Shown: piece after piece, positions 35,344 through 43,480 of the stretch | How the letters are laid out: each line of letters opens with the position of its first letter | Position numbering within the stretch: the stretch's first letter is position 1 | NCBI GenBank assembly: GCA_902362375.1 | Contig: CABIVS010000002.1 | Coordinates: forward strand, 332,757 to 396,756 | Length of the DNA stretch: 64,000 nucleotides | Direction: 5' to 3' | DNA from: Bacteroidaceae bacterium | GTDB taxonomy: Bacteria; Bacteroidota; Bacteroidia; Bacteroidales; Bacteroidaceae | Notes under the pieces: generated by a model | Databases searched by the model: none | Told to the model about the DNA's origin: nothing | The model's input: the letters and a program-made list of their open reading frames with translations, nothing else | Position numbers and translations under genes: made by a program

Positions 35344-37143
35344 TTATTTGAATTTCAGTATTTTGATTGTTCTATTGTCGTGTTTCCATCCTTTTTCTAT
35401 TTCTGCATATTGTTCCAGTTCTTTAGTTGTGATTCCTCGTCCCGTATTCAGTCCCATCTTTTTATATACTTGTTTCAGCATACTTTTCACTTCCTGAACG
35501 GAAAGCTCCGAACCTATGGGAAAAGTACGTTGGATAGAGCTACGCATCTGCCCTGATTGTTTAATCGTATGCTCACTGCTTACATTCAATGCAGTCCGTA
35601 ATTTATTCTCATTATAGTCAGATTCACGAATGAAATCTCCTCCAAATCGGCAGAAACAATCGTATATATACCTGTCATTGGTCGTAGTAAGCAGATTTCC
35701 CAGCATACGTTGGTAGCGTTTTTGTACTTTCTTGTCAGTAGTGCGGCTCATCTTCTCCATTTCTTCCAGCTTACGGACGATCAACTCTGCCCGTTTCTTT
35801 TTTGCCAGGCGATGCTGGATTGCCATACGTTCATTATCCGAAACCGGCATGAGACGTTCTTCATGAGAGAATATAAAATAATCGGTCTGTTGATAGGCAC
35901 TGCAAAGCAGATCGGTGGACGTGTATAGTCGCTTCACTTGCTCTTTCTCATATAAATTTGCTATTAGAAACGGATCAGGTTTTCCATTCGCATCCAGATA
36001 GGGGAGATATGAATTTTCTCCGATAGCTTCCTGCAACAGAGTACGTTCACCAATATTGGAGGTTTGTGCCAGTTGAGTTTTCCATCCGTTGAAGATATGG
36101 GAAGCGCCTTGTATCCAACTATCAATCTCATTGGTTGACATACATTCCAGATCCGGGCGGATGGAAGCAATATGTGTCACGGTATTTACTCCCCCTCGGA
36201 ATCGTCCGATGATTTGAATGGCTTCGGTAGTAGGATCGATAACCGATTGGGTTGCGCCATGCAAATCACTGATGAGAATCACATGTGGCGGGTTTTTACA
36301 TAAGATATCCACCGCGGAGTAGAAACGTGAAGTGAAGAAGTTGTAACGTTCCAGTTCGGTAATCATCATTGATTTTTTGCGTCGGTTGCCTTTCCATAGT
36401 TTGTATTGTCCGTCTTCGCTACAGAAAGTGCAGGCATTGTTCAATTCGGGAATCAATCGGTAGAAACTATCTATCGAATCAATGCTGTTACAAAAGATGC
36501 AGACTGTGCCGCGTTTGGCTTCAATCACTTCCTGCAACGTTTCCAGAACATTGTTGGTGGTGATTAGTTTCAGCTTTTGACGATATTCGTAATCCGGCTG
36601 AATCAGTACCCGCATGAAACTGTCGAAGCGATTGTCTTTTTCGGGTACGATGGGAGTGGCCGAAATCAATGCCTTATGCTGAAAATGGAAAAAATCATTC
36701 ATCGGTTCGCGGATAGAATCACGGTAATGCACGTCCTGCACTAGCTTTTCACATTCATCAAACAAGATGAAACACTCTGTATACATATCTATATTTACAG
36801 CCAGCATGGCTTCTTTGATTTTGGTGAAGCCTTCGGGAGTAGTCAACAGTTTGTAATGTTTGTCTTGGTTCTTCTCCAGAAAGTCTGTGATTTGCCGGAC
36901 GCTGACTCCTTTATAGATAGCCAATGAGTTTTTGTGTACCTTTGCTTTAGACTCAATAACAGGCACGTTGGGCTCGATAATAATAGACTTTCGGGGTGCC
37001 GTCAATTCGCAGTGTGTAGCTCCCAATCCGGGAAGGAGTTTATTAATGATACAATTGGTCGGGATAAAGTCTTTGCCGGCACGTTTCAATGCATCCGCAA
37101 AGTATTCACCTTTTCGGATGGAATAAATTCTATCGTATTCCAT
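35344..37143 (-). CDS. Helicase-like protein with unusual motif I
   Basis: 599 residues. The order of SF2-type elements is: LPGLGATHCEL near the N-terminus (position of motif I), LFDECEK (motif II, DExx), ALISATPIV (motif III, SAT), CIFCNSIDS (motif IV-like), and QIIGRFRGG (motif VI). Motif I lacks the usual GKT/GKS lysine; the place is taken by GATHCE. This may be a specialised NTPase or an inactive helicase. The C-terminal part is helical. It lies 6 bp after an HU-related gene, in one operon on the minus strand, and precedes a phage tail module, so it probably belongs to the mobile segment. Confidence 0.6.
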   Translation of the reverse strand: MEYDRIYSIRKGEYFADALKRAGKDFIPTNCIINKLLPGLGATHCELTAPRKSIIIEPNVPVIESKAKVHKNSLAIYKGVSVRQITDFLEKNQDKHYKLLTTPEGFTKIKEAMLAVNIDMYTECFILFDECEKLVQDVHYRDSIREPMNDFFHFQHKALISATPIVPEKDNRFDSFMRVLIQPDYEYRQKLKLITTNNVLETLQEVIEAKRGTVCIFCNSIDSIDSFYRLIPELNNACTFCSEDGQYKLWKGNRRKKSMMITELERYNFFTSRFYSAVDILCKNPPHVILISDLHGATQSVIDPTTEAIQIIGRFRGGVNTVTHIASIRPDLECMSTNEIDSWIQGASHIFNGWKTQLAQTSNIGERTLLQEAIGENSYLPYLDANGKPDPFLIANLYEKEQVKRLYTSTDLLCSAYQQTDYFIFSHEERLMPVSDNERMAIQHRLAKKKRAELIVRKLEEMEKMSRTTDKKVQKRYQRMLGNLLTTTNDRYIYDCFCRFGGDFIRESDYNENKLRTALNVSSEHTIKQSGQMRSSIQRTFPIGSELSVQEVKSMLKQVYKKMGLNTGRGITTKELEQYAEIEKGWKHDNRTIKILKFK

Positions 37144-37149
37144 GTTGTT

Positions 37150-37563
37150 TTAGTATTTTCGTTTGTTGTGTCTTTCCGGATTATATTTCTCGAATCCGGC
37201 TGCTGTTATCGCTTTTTTCAAACGTTTTTCGGCTTTGAATACAACATTCTTCACCTCTATGGATTCTGCACGGTGGTGTTCACCTGGTTCTTTGTCTTCG
37301 CAGAAACTGCCGTTCAGAGAAAAACTGCCGAAATCATCCAGATTGACAATATTTCCATCTTTCAGAACGGCCTCTATTCCCTCCAGTACCATGCTTAGAT
37401 TTTTGTATGCGTCGCCTTTGGTGATATTGTTTTTGTCAGCTAAGTATTCAACAAAAGCTTTGGTATCCAAAGTGTCCCATGATAATAGTTGTACCCGTAC
37501 ATTCGTTTCTTTGTCGCCGGTAAAAGTATCCGCAAAACGAGTGGTTTTATAAAGTATGCTCAT
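37150..37563 (-). CDS. HU-related DNA-binding protein
   Basis: 137 residues from the ATG at 37561-37563. The HU-type signature LDDFGSFSLNGSF is present, with the helical N-terminus (AFVEYLADKNNITKGDAYKN) and a Lys-rich tail (ERHNKRKY). The HU-related family is common in Bacteroidetes mobile elements as well as in chromosomes. The longer frame from 37647 has no support. It is co-transcribed with the helicase-like gene from the -7 box at 37795-37802. Confidence 0.8.
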   Translation of the reverse strand: MSILYKTTRFADTFTGDKETNVRVQLLSWDTLDTKAFVEYLADKNNITKGDAYKNLSMVLEGIEAVLKDGNIVNLDDFGSFSLNGSFCEDKEPGEHHRAESIEVKNVVFKAEKRLKKAITAAGFEKYNPERHNKRKY

Positions 37564-38254
37564 AAATCTAATTTCTTTTAGATGACTATTATGTATTGCA
37601 GTTGAGTAAATCCAGAAATGGACTTGTGTAACTGGGTGGTTGCACAAGTATAGCTGAATGGTTGCTCAAGTGCAACAGATTAATTCATGCGGATGAATTT
37701 GCTAAAAGATAAGGGGGAATTATTAATATATCGAGTAGAACTAATTACATCTTCCTTATGAATTGGTAAAAACATCTTGTCGATTAAGACAGTACAAAGA
37801 TAGGGATAATAATGTTTATTCTATTTAAAGAAGTATAGAAATTTATATATTAGTAGATAATATAAGAAATACAAACAATATTGTTCTTCATTCGTAAGAA
37901 ATATGCAGATTATATTATTATACTCTTTTTAGAGGGATATGCTAATTTATGTCCTCTTCCTATCTATCTCGTTTTCACATTTTCTGTCATCAAGAATAGT
38001 ACCATTGTCTATATCTTCATTATATTTTTAAACAATACTCTTCATAATAAGTGTCATTCTTATAATTGTTTTGTCAATTTTGTGACTTTCTCTCTAATGT
38101 CAAGTCTTGATCAGATAGATTCCTCTTAATCATAAATATTCGTAGTACTTTCATTGAATAATCTATACATGTGTGGATTGGCGGAATAAAAGCTAATCTA
38201 ATGGAAGAATGTGATGAGCGAAATTTAATATTAAAAAATAGAAATGATTGAATT
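37564..38254. other. AT-rich 690-bp gap before the tail module
   Basis: Very AT-rich. It contains one minus-strand -7 box (37795-37802). Short frames occur, such as 37881-38129, but none has a plausible start or composition. No tRNA, integrase or att-like repeat is recognisable. This is the divergent control region between the helicase/HU operon and the tail genes. Confidence 0.5.
37795..37802 (-). promoter_or_regulatory. Bacteroides-type -7 box for the HU/helicase operon
   Basis: The minus strand reads TATCTTTG, an exact fit to TAnnTTTG. It lies 232 bp upstream of the HU start, giving a long AT-rich leader. Confidence 0.5.
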
Positions 38255-38440
38255 ATGGCAAACAATGAAAAAATATGGGCAATAGCGAGAAACGCGGCAT
38301 TTCGGGTTGATTTTATAACAAATGGAAGAGAATTGCATTTGTACACGACTGCGATTTATTCTGCTATGATGTGGGGTTGGGGCAAACGTATTGAAGAGAA
38401 AGAAAAAGAAGCCCTACAAAATGACAAGTTAATGAAGTAA
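38255..38440 (+). CDS. Small protein at the start of the tail module
   Basis: 61 residues, MANNEKIWAIARNAAFRVDF and a Lys/Glu-rich tail. No family recognised. It has a normal AT-rich leader and is followed 17 bp later by the regulator-like gene on the same strand, which supports it being a real gene. Confidence 0.5.
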   Translation: MANNEKIWAIARNAAFRVDFITNGRELHLYTTAIYSAMMWGWGKRIEEKEKEALQNDKLMK

Positions 38441-38457
38441 TAACACTAAAAACTAAT

Positions 38458-38910
38458 ATGATGATTAATGACTTTTTTAGAATAGGAGAATTGATATCTG
38501 TACATATACAGAAATCTGAATTAGAGAGGAAAGAAGCAGAACTGGCTACTCCAATGCTTACTGACTTGGAACATATTCCGCAGATATTCGAATGGTTCTG
38601 CGAATTATCTGGTGATAGTGGAGATGGAGGTAAACTTAATACTGATAGAAAAATGCAATTTCTTATTATCATCATGTTCTTTTATTCCCCTATAAGCTTG
38701 ACCGGGCATAGAATACCAAATGGCATCCGGGATATATTGACGGAATTATTAGGTTATAAGTCTAAGTCTGCTGTGTCCAATCATTTAAAAAATTTGGTAC
38801 CCACTTATGATAATTATAGAATGTTTAGAGAAGAGGTAGATCTTCTTTATGCTAGTATACGGAGTCGCTTAGAAGATCGGGGAATGTTGCCTTACATTCT
38901 TATTTTGTGA
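38458..38910 (+). CDS. Possible DNA-binding regulator of the tail module
   Basis: 150 residues. The C-terminal half has a helix-turn-helix-like stretch (ILTELLGYKSKSAVSNHLKN). The N-terminal half is acidic and helical. No named family is recognised. Being the second gene before the tail tube, it may control expression of the tail genes. Confidence 0.5.
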   Translation: MMINDFFRIGELISVHIQKSELERKEAELATPMLTDLEHIPQIFEWFCELSGDSGDGGKLNTDRKMQFLIIIMFFYSPISLTGHRIPNGIRDILTELLGYKSKSAVSNHLKNLVPTYDNYRMFREEVDLLYASIRSRLEDRGMLPYILIL

Positions 38911-39087
38911 CTTTTGTTGAGATGTCACGGCTAGGAGGACTGAAAATAGCTCCATTGTTAATAATGGCAGTACTTTTACCATCGAATTAGAAAACAAGGT
39001 TTCTGCAGAAACTGCAAAAAAGGAAAGATCAAAAGCTAGCTTTTTTTATATATAAATTATTAATTAAAAATTTAAACAATTTGAATT

Positions 39088-39555
39088 ATGGCACAATTAT
39101 CTTGGGGAAAACCCACAATTGAGTTTGGAAAATGTGGAGCTAACGGAGCTGCACCTACAACATGGACAAAACTTGCGTACGATCCGGTTGAAAGTTCAAC
39201 CAAACTTACTCCTACTAAAGGCGAAAAGAAAGAAGCTAAAGTAGAAGGAGGCGAAAATGAAGCTGTTAAGTATGCAAGAAACACCTATGCATTCGAGTTT
39301 GAAATCCGTGCAGCGAAAGGCCGTCAGAAACCGATCGAAGATTCAGATGGAGTAGTTGAGGGCGAATACGCTTTCCGCCTTACTCCGGAAGATGCAACTT
39401 GCGAAGGTATTCTGATAGAGCGCTCTGTAGTTTCTCTCGAGGAATCTTATGACACTGCCGAGGGTAAGAAATGGAAATATACCGTAGACGTGTTGAAACC
39501 TAACGAAGGCGATCAGGTGAAACCTTACACACCTTCTGCTGAAGAAGGAAAGTAA
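39088..39555 (+). CDS. Phage tail tube-like protein
   Basis: 155 residues, beta-rich, no signal peptide: SWGKPTIEFGKCG at the start, YAFEFEIRAAKG and YAFRLTPEDATCEG, tail EGDQVKPYTPSA. This size and position, immediately before a chaperone-like gene and the tape measure, is that of major tail tube proteins in long-tailed phages. No sheath gene lies nearby, so the tail would be non-contractile. Call by context and pattern. Confidence 0.6.
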   Translation: MAQLSWGKPTIEFGKCGANGAAPTTWTKLAYDPVESSTKLTPTKGEKKEAKVEGGENEAVKYARNTYAFEFEIRAAKGRQKPIEDSDGVVEGEYAFRLTPEDATCEGILIERSVVSLEESYDTAEGKKWKYTVDVLKPNEGDQVKPYTPSAEEGK

Positions 39556-39624
39556 TTTTATTTTTTTTGTTAACGAAGAGCGCTAGTGCTGGCCACAGCG
39601 CTCTTCTTATATAAATATATTGCT

Positions 39625-40332
39625 ATGAGTTTTAATAAAGAGATGGAATTAAGTATATCCGATGCTATTATTGAGAAACCTATTCGTTTTAGTGTTGGCA
39701 AGTCTAAATTATGCCTTTATCCGCCCACGCTTGGAAAGATGCAAATATTGAAGAATCTGTATTTTTCTATGGATGTGAATATGAAGCTTTTGTCAATTAA
39801 TCCATTGGCTGAAACGTTGAGAGTCTGTACGGAGAAATCAGATATAGTTTGTCAAATTATAGCTTATTCTACGTCCGATGGTAAGAAAAGTGTTTTAGAT
39901 ATAGAGAAAATTCTTCATCGTGCCAAGTTTTTTGAGGATAATATATCGGTGGAGGACATGGCTACGATTCTGACTATTATTCTTTCAAATGACAAGATTG
40001 AAGAGTTTATTCAGTATTTTGGGATAGATGCCGACCGGGAAATGAAGACTCAAATCAGTCGGATTAAAGGGGAAGGTAGTAGTATCACTTTCGGAGGAAA
40101 AAGTATCTATGGACTATTAATAGACTTTGCTTGCCAGCGTTATGGCTGGACAATGGATTATGTGCTTTGGGGAATTAGTTATGTGAATCTAAATATGCTG
40201 TTTGCAGATGCTATCACCACCGTGTATCTAAGTGATGAAGAACGAAAAAAACTGGGACGTGGTGATGGGAGAATGGTTGATGCAGATGATCCTAAGAATA
40301 GGGATTTGATTAGGAAGATGATTAGTGAATGA
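39625..40332 (+). CDS. Tail assembly chaperone-like protein
   Basis: 235 residues from the ATG at 39625 (upstream in-frame codons lie in a spacer). Helical, acidic, ending GRGDGRMVDADDPKN-RDLIRKMISE. It sits between tail tube and tape measure, which is the usual place of tail assembly chaperones. Instead of a second chaperone frame, an inverted block of lipoprotein genes follows. No obvious slippery frameshift site is seen. Confidence 0.5.
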   Translation: MSFNKEMELSISDAIIEKPIRFSVGKSKLCLYPPTLGKMQILKNLYFSMDVNMKLLSINPLAETLRVCTEKSDIVCQIIAYSTSDGKKSVLDIEKILHRAKFFEDNISVEDMATILTIILSNDKIEEFIQYFGIDADREMKTQISRIKGEGSSITFGGKSIYGLLIDFACQRYGWTMDYVLWGISYVNLNMLFADAITTVYLSDEERKKLGRGDGRMVDADDPKNRDLIRKMISE

Positions 40333-40350
40333 TGTCTTGGATATTATAGC

Positions 40351-40404
40351 CTACATCTCAAGTATTAATAGTCTACACATTGAGTATTAATACTTGAGAT
40401 GTAG
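40351..40404. terminator. Perfect 19-bp inverted repeat closing the chaperone and lipoprotein transcripts
   Basis: Arms 40351-40369 and 40386-40404 (CTACATCTCAAGTATTAAT and complement) with a 16-nt loop. The loop and first arm are also a tandem imperfect repeat of about 22 bp. It sits between convergent genes and marks the left junction of the minus-strand island. Confidence 0.7.
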
Positions 40405-40417
40405 ATTATATGCATTT

Positions 40418-41071
40418 TTAGTTTTTCGGTGTATACATTATGATAATGCCAGACGCTCCGATTGATAATGAAACAAATTTATTATAATTGCTGCTATTTC
40501 CATCAATAAAATAGAAAACATCTTCCTTTTGAAATGCAGCCTGGTATCTTTCTATCAAAAAATCCATAATAACAGAACTGTATGAGGATTTCACTAATGC
40601 TCCAGCTCCGTTCATTTTGCCATCCTTGAAAGCATATGCTATTTCGCTTGCTGCGCTTCCGCTATTACCACGATATTTGATTGTTGTGCTTGTTTCGGAT
40701 AGTAATTCTCTATTTTCTCTTCCTTTTAATTCTGCTTTTGTTATTCCGAAATCTAAAATGGGTTCGCTATAGGTGTTATATTTAGGAGCAACTTCTACTG
40801 CACATTTTACTTCTTCAGTACCGTTAGAAGCTACAATAAATGTTTTTCCTACATGCTTCCCTTCAATTACTCCATTTTCATTTACGCTGGCAACAAAATC
40901 ATTTTCTGAAGTCCATTCAACTTTCCCTGATGCTTTTAGCTGTTCAGTTGTTTTATAATTCAGTGTGACAGTGGATTTGTTCAATGATAGTTTAGCGTTA
41001 TCATCATCGCTGCTACATCCATACAAGAACAGAAATGCCAATACAGGTAATAAAAATAATACTTTTCTCAT
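40418..41071 (-). CDS. Lipoprotein with bacterial Ig-like (BIG2) domain
   Basis: 217 residues. Lipobox LFLYGC (Cys19) followed by SSDDD. A BIG2-like domain at about 28-95 (KLSLNKSTVTLNYKTTEQL, GVIEGKHVGKTFIVAS) and a C-terminal alpha/beta part with no recognised family. Surface-exposed or periplasmic. It is the last gene of the minus-strand island and may be its most recently acquired or unrelated member. Confidence 0.7.
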   Translation of the reverse strand: MRKVLFLLPVLAFLFLYGCSSDDDNAKLSLNKSTVTLNYKTTEQLKASGKVEWTSENDFVASVNENGVIEGKHVGKTFIVASNGTEEVKCAVEVAPKYNTYSEPILDFGITKAELKGRENRELLSETSTTIKYRGNSGSAASEIAYAFKDGKMNGAGALVKSSYSSVIMDFLIERYQAAFQKEDVFYFIDGNSSNYNKFVSLSIGASGIIIMYTPKN

Positions 41072-41129
41072 GTTTTTATGTTTTTATTTGTAAATAATAA
41101 TTTTATTAAAACGATTCTATATAAAGAAG

Positions 41130-41437
41130 TTATATCAGATTCATTACTAACAAATCCATTTTACAGCTTCTTCCATATTTAGGCTTTGAAGATTTATTGC
41201 CATCCGTGTAAGTGATTACTCCGTCATCTGTAACAGATTCAGCACTTTTGCTATTGTCGATACTCTTGTTTTCATTCACGAAGATATATACAAAGCTTGT
41301 TTTGATATTTCTTTTTCGTAATTTTTCCATTTAGTGTACATGTTTACGTGATTTTTTTATTTAGTTAATTCGTCATCTTTTGAATAATTAGTTATCAATA
41401 TAGGCAATAGAGCCAATAGGAAGAGTTCTTTTTTCAT
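41130..41437 (-). pseudogene. Decayed lipoprotein gene
   Basis: A 26-codon frame (41357-41437) encodes a signal-like start MKKELFLLALLPILI followed by NYSKDDELTK, resembling a lipoprotein start but with Tyr at the expected Cys. A second frame (41130-41330) continues with FVYIFVNENKSIDNSKSA and GVITYTDGNKSSKPKYG, typical of the body of small Bacteroides lipoproteins, and ends early. Stop codons separate the two parts. It looks like a broken relative of small lipoproteins found elsewhere in Bacteroides. Confidence 0.5.
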
Positions 41438-41543
41438 TGTTTTATATTTGAAATTAGTTTTGTTTGAGTAATATTTTTTTTAGTTTTGGAGTATAAATCT
41501 GTTTGTTTTATTGTATTAATAATTATGTAATTATTTCCTGAGA

Positions 41544-41551
41544 CAAAGGTA
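41544..41551 (-). promoter_or_regulatory. Bacteroides-type -7 box inside the island
   Basis: The minus strand reads TACCTTTG, fitting TAnnTTTG. It would drive the decayed lipoprotein gene and the BIG2 lipoprotein; the two palindromes lie just upstream. Confidence 0.45.
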
Positions 41552-41630
41552 GTGATATATTTTCTAATTTAGTCGTTATTGAAAAAAAATATATTAAATC
41601 TTCCACTTTTGTATAAGTGATAGGTGTTTG

Positions 41631-41708
41631 TTGTGTATATATGTCCAAGATATTGGCTATATATACACAACGTGCTGGATATATATGTCCAATACGTTGG
41701 ACATATAT
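41631..41708. repeat. Pair of related palindromes upstream of an island promoter
   Basis: Dyad 1 is 41631-41670: arms of 18 bp with two mismatches and a 4-nt centre. Dyad 2 is 41681-41708: a perfect 12-bp stem (ATATATGTCCAA) with a 4-nt centre. Both share the core ATATATGTCCAA-N4-TTGG; the centres are 44 bp apart, about four helical turns. Confidence 0.65.
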
Positions 41709-41861
41709 GCGCAGTATGTTCAAAGTTAATGATGTAATGGATAGTCCCCAAAATATCAGAATCCTGTTTTTCATTTACACAAAATTATGAACAGTGCTTT
41801 CTAAATAGATTGATGCCATAACTTTTAGTTATTTTATCGATTTCGTTTGTCTTATTTGTTT

Positions 41862-42608
41862 TTACTTGTAGCTTACCTTCTTGTCCTTTGTGAGTAGGTT
41901 CTTATAAACGGAATAATCAACTTCGAAATATGTGTAGTCTATTAGCTCTGGTAAGGCCTTAGGATATAAAATGAATCGTACAACGTCCTGACCGTCAGAA
42001 TCTGTGATACGTTTCAAAACTATAAAATTAATAGGTGGATAGTCTTTTTTCCATTCTTTGTTAGCATATTCTTCTCCGTATGCTCTTTTATTGGATTTAT
42101 ATAGTGTTTCTGTGGCAGAGAGAAGCGTTTCTCCTAAACTCAAAAAGAATGGAAATGAGTATTCTGCGTGTCCTTTATACATACTATGGTAGAAGCGTGG
42201 TATAATTGAGAGTGTCTGATTGGTAGCAAGCGATGATAAATGGCTATAATCATCATCAGAAAGTAATGCTGCCATTATTGTTCGTGAATACATCCATTCT
42301 TTTTTCAATGCAGGATAGCGCCAAGAATATCTATAAAAGTCCAAAAAAAGATAACGCTTATTATTATATTCTCCTATGAATATGCTGTTGAAATTTTCGA
42401 TAGCTACTCCTTCGCCAAGATATATGCGTTTTGTGTTTTTGCGACTTTCCCAGCGTCCCGTTTTACTGTTTTGTTGCCAATATAGGGCAGATTTTATTTC
42501 TTTAGATTTATAAGATAGCGCTGTAGGATCACTATTAGTTCTGCTTTGGGCATTGCCAACTAAAGAGACTATAGTAGCTATAAATAGAAGAAAAAATACT
42601 TTTTTCAT
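41862..42608 (-). CDS. Exported protein of the lipoprotein island, unknown family
   Basis: 248 residues with a signal peptide (FFLLFIATIVSLVGNAQ). The mature part is rich in Tyr, Lys and Arg (YLFLDFYRYSWRYPALKKEW). No family recognised. Not related to its tandem neighbours. It lies between the decayed lipoprotein and the tandem array on the same strand. Confidence 0.6.
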   Translation of the reverse strand: MKKVFFLLFIATIVSLVGNAQSRTNSDPTALSYKSKEIKSALYWQQNSKTGRWESRKNTKRIYLGEGVAIENFNSIFIGEYNNKRYLFLDFYRYSWRYPALKKEWMYSRTIMAALLSDDDYSHLSSLATNQTLSIIPRFYHSMYKGHAEYSFPFFLSLGETLLSATETLYKSNKRAYGEEYANKEWKKDYPPINFIVLKRITDSDGQDVVRFILYPKALPELIDYTYFEVDYSVYKNLLTKDKKVSYK

Positions 42609-42681
42609 GGAATTATTTATTTTCAGAGTTATGGTGATGAGACATACACATAATTGTTCTTTTGTTTTTATAATACTTTAT

Positions 42682-43431
42682 TTAGAATGAATTATTTCTT
42701 ATTTTTTCAGTTTCTTCTTTTTGTTTTTGTTCTTCTCTTTTTTCTTTGTCTGTCATGACATGCTGCTTTTGGGGGAACTTGCTATTGTCTATATATACAT
42801 GGTAGTAGAATTTGACTTCACTGCTTAATTCTCCTAATACTATTGTTATCGTCTTATCTCCTATTTGAAATTTGGCGTATTCAAATTCTTCACCGGAATT
42901 AAATTCGGAGATCTTGACTTTACTCTTCTTATATGAAGGTTCTCCATATTTTTCTGTGAATTTTTTGATAAATATATCACAATCACTCACTAGATCATTA
43001 ATGCTATTTGCTGTTGGATTATATGAGTCGATGTATATTCTATATAATTCATTTTCTTTGAATTCACCCCAAAAAGCTGCCAGATTATTTAATCCAAAAG
43101 CTCTTTTAAAATTTCGTTCGCGTTCGAATTCCATACTAATACTGTCATCATACTTATTTCCCCCTTTGAATATTTCAGTAGACAATGCTTCTCTCATGCT
43201 CATCCCAAATTTAGCATCCCCCCACGCAATAAGGGCAAGCGAGTCATTTCTTACTTTCTTTAAAGAGTCTTGTATTTCTTGATTCCTTATTTCTGCTGCT
43301 GTGAGCTGTGGATTTGATTCTTGAGATACTACTTGTTCTTTTGGCTTTTGGTTACAACCAATTGTTAGTAGTATCGTTGTAAGTAGTAATAATATTTTTT
43401 TCATGATTTCATTATTAAATAAGAACAACAT
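42682..43431 (-). CDS. Tandem island lipoprotein, copy 1
   Basis: 249 residues as read; the lipoprotein start MKKILLLLTTILLTIGC is at residue 10 (ATG at 43404), so the shorter form is likely. The mature part has WGDAKFGMSMREAL and, at the C-terminus, DKEKREEQKQKEETEKIRNN. It is closely similar to the next copies. The first 80 residues and the last 100 are near-identical to copy 2 and the centre diverges. Function unknown; exported lipoproteins next to phage tails may be immunity or exclusion factors. Confidence 0.75.
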   Translation of the reverse strand: MLFLFNNEIMKKILLLLTTILLTIGCNQKPKEQVVSQESNPQLTAAEIRNQEIQDSLKKVRNDSLALIAWGDAKFGMSMREALSTEIFKGGNKYDDSISMEFERERNFKRAFGLNNLAAFWGEFKENELYRIYIDSYNPTANSINDLVSDCDIFIKKFTEKYGEPSYKKSKVKISEFNSGEEFEYAKFQIGDKTITIVLGELSSEVKFYYHVYIDNSKFPQKQHVMTDKEKREEQKQKEETEKIRNNSF

Positions 43432-43480
43432 ATGACCAATATTGAAACATAATTGTTCTTTTGTTTTTCTAATACTTTAT

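Larger units (their letters stand above)
41438..41861. other. Noncoding stretch inside the lipoprotein island
   Basis: Very AT-rich, holding a minus-strand -7 box (41544-41551) and a pair of related palindromes (41631-41708). The 83-codon frame at 41523-41774 translates through the palindromes and is probably not a gene. Confidence 0.5.

Noticed and set aside
37881..38129. 82-codon hydrophobic frame
   Set aside because: Starts with TTG in an AT-rich gap, no promoter or homologous pattern; runs of Phe/Ile reflect A+T content.
41523..41774. 83-codon frame in the island
   Set aside because: Reads through both palindromes, and a minus-strand -7 box lies inside it; the sequence is better explained as a regulatory spacer.
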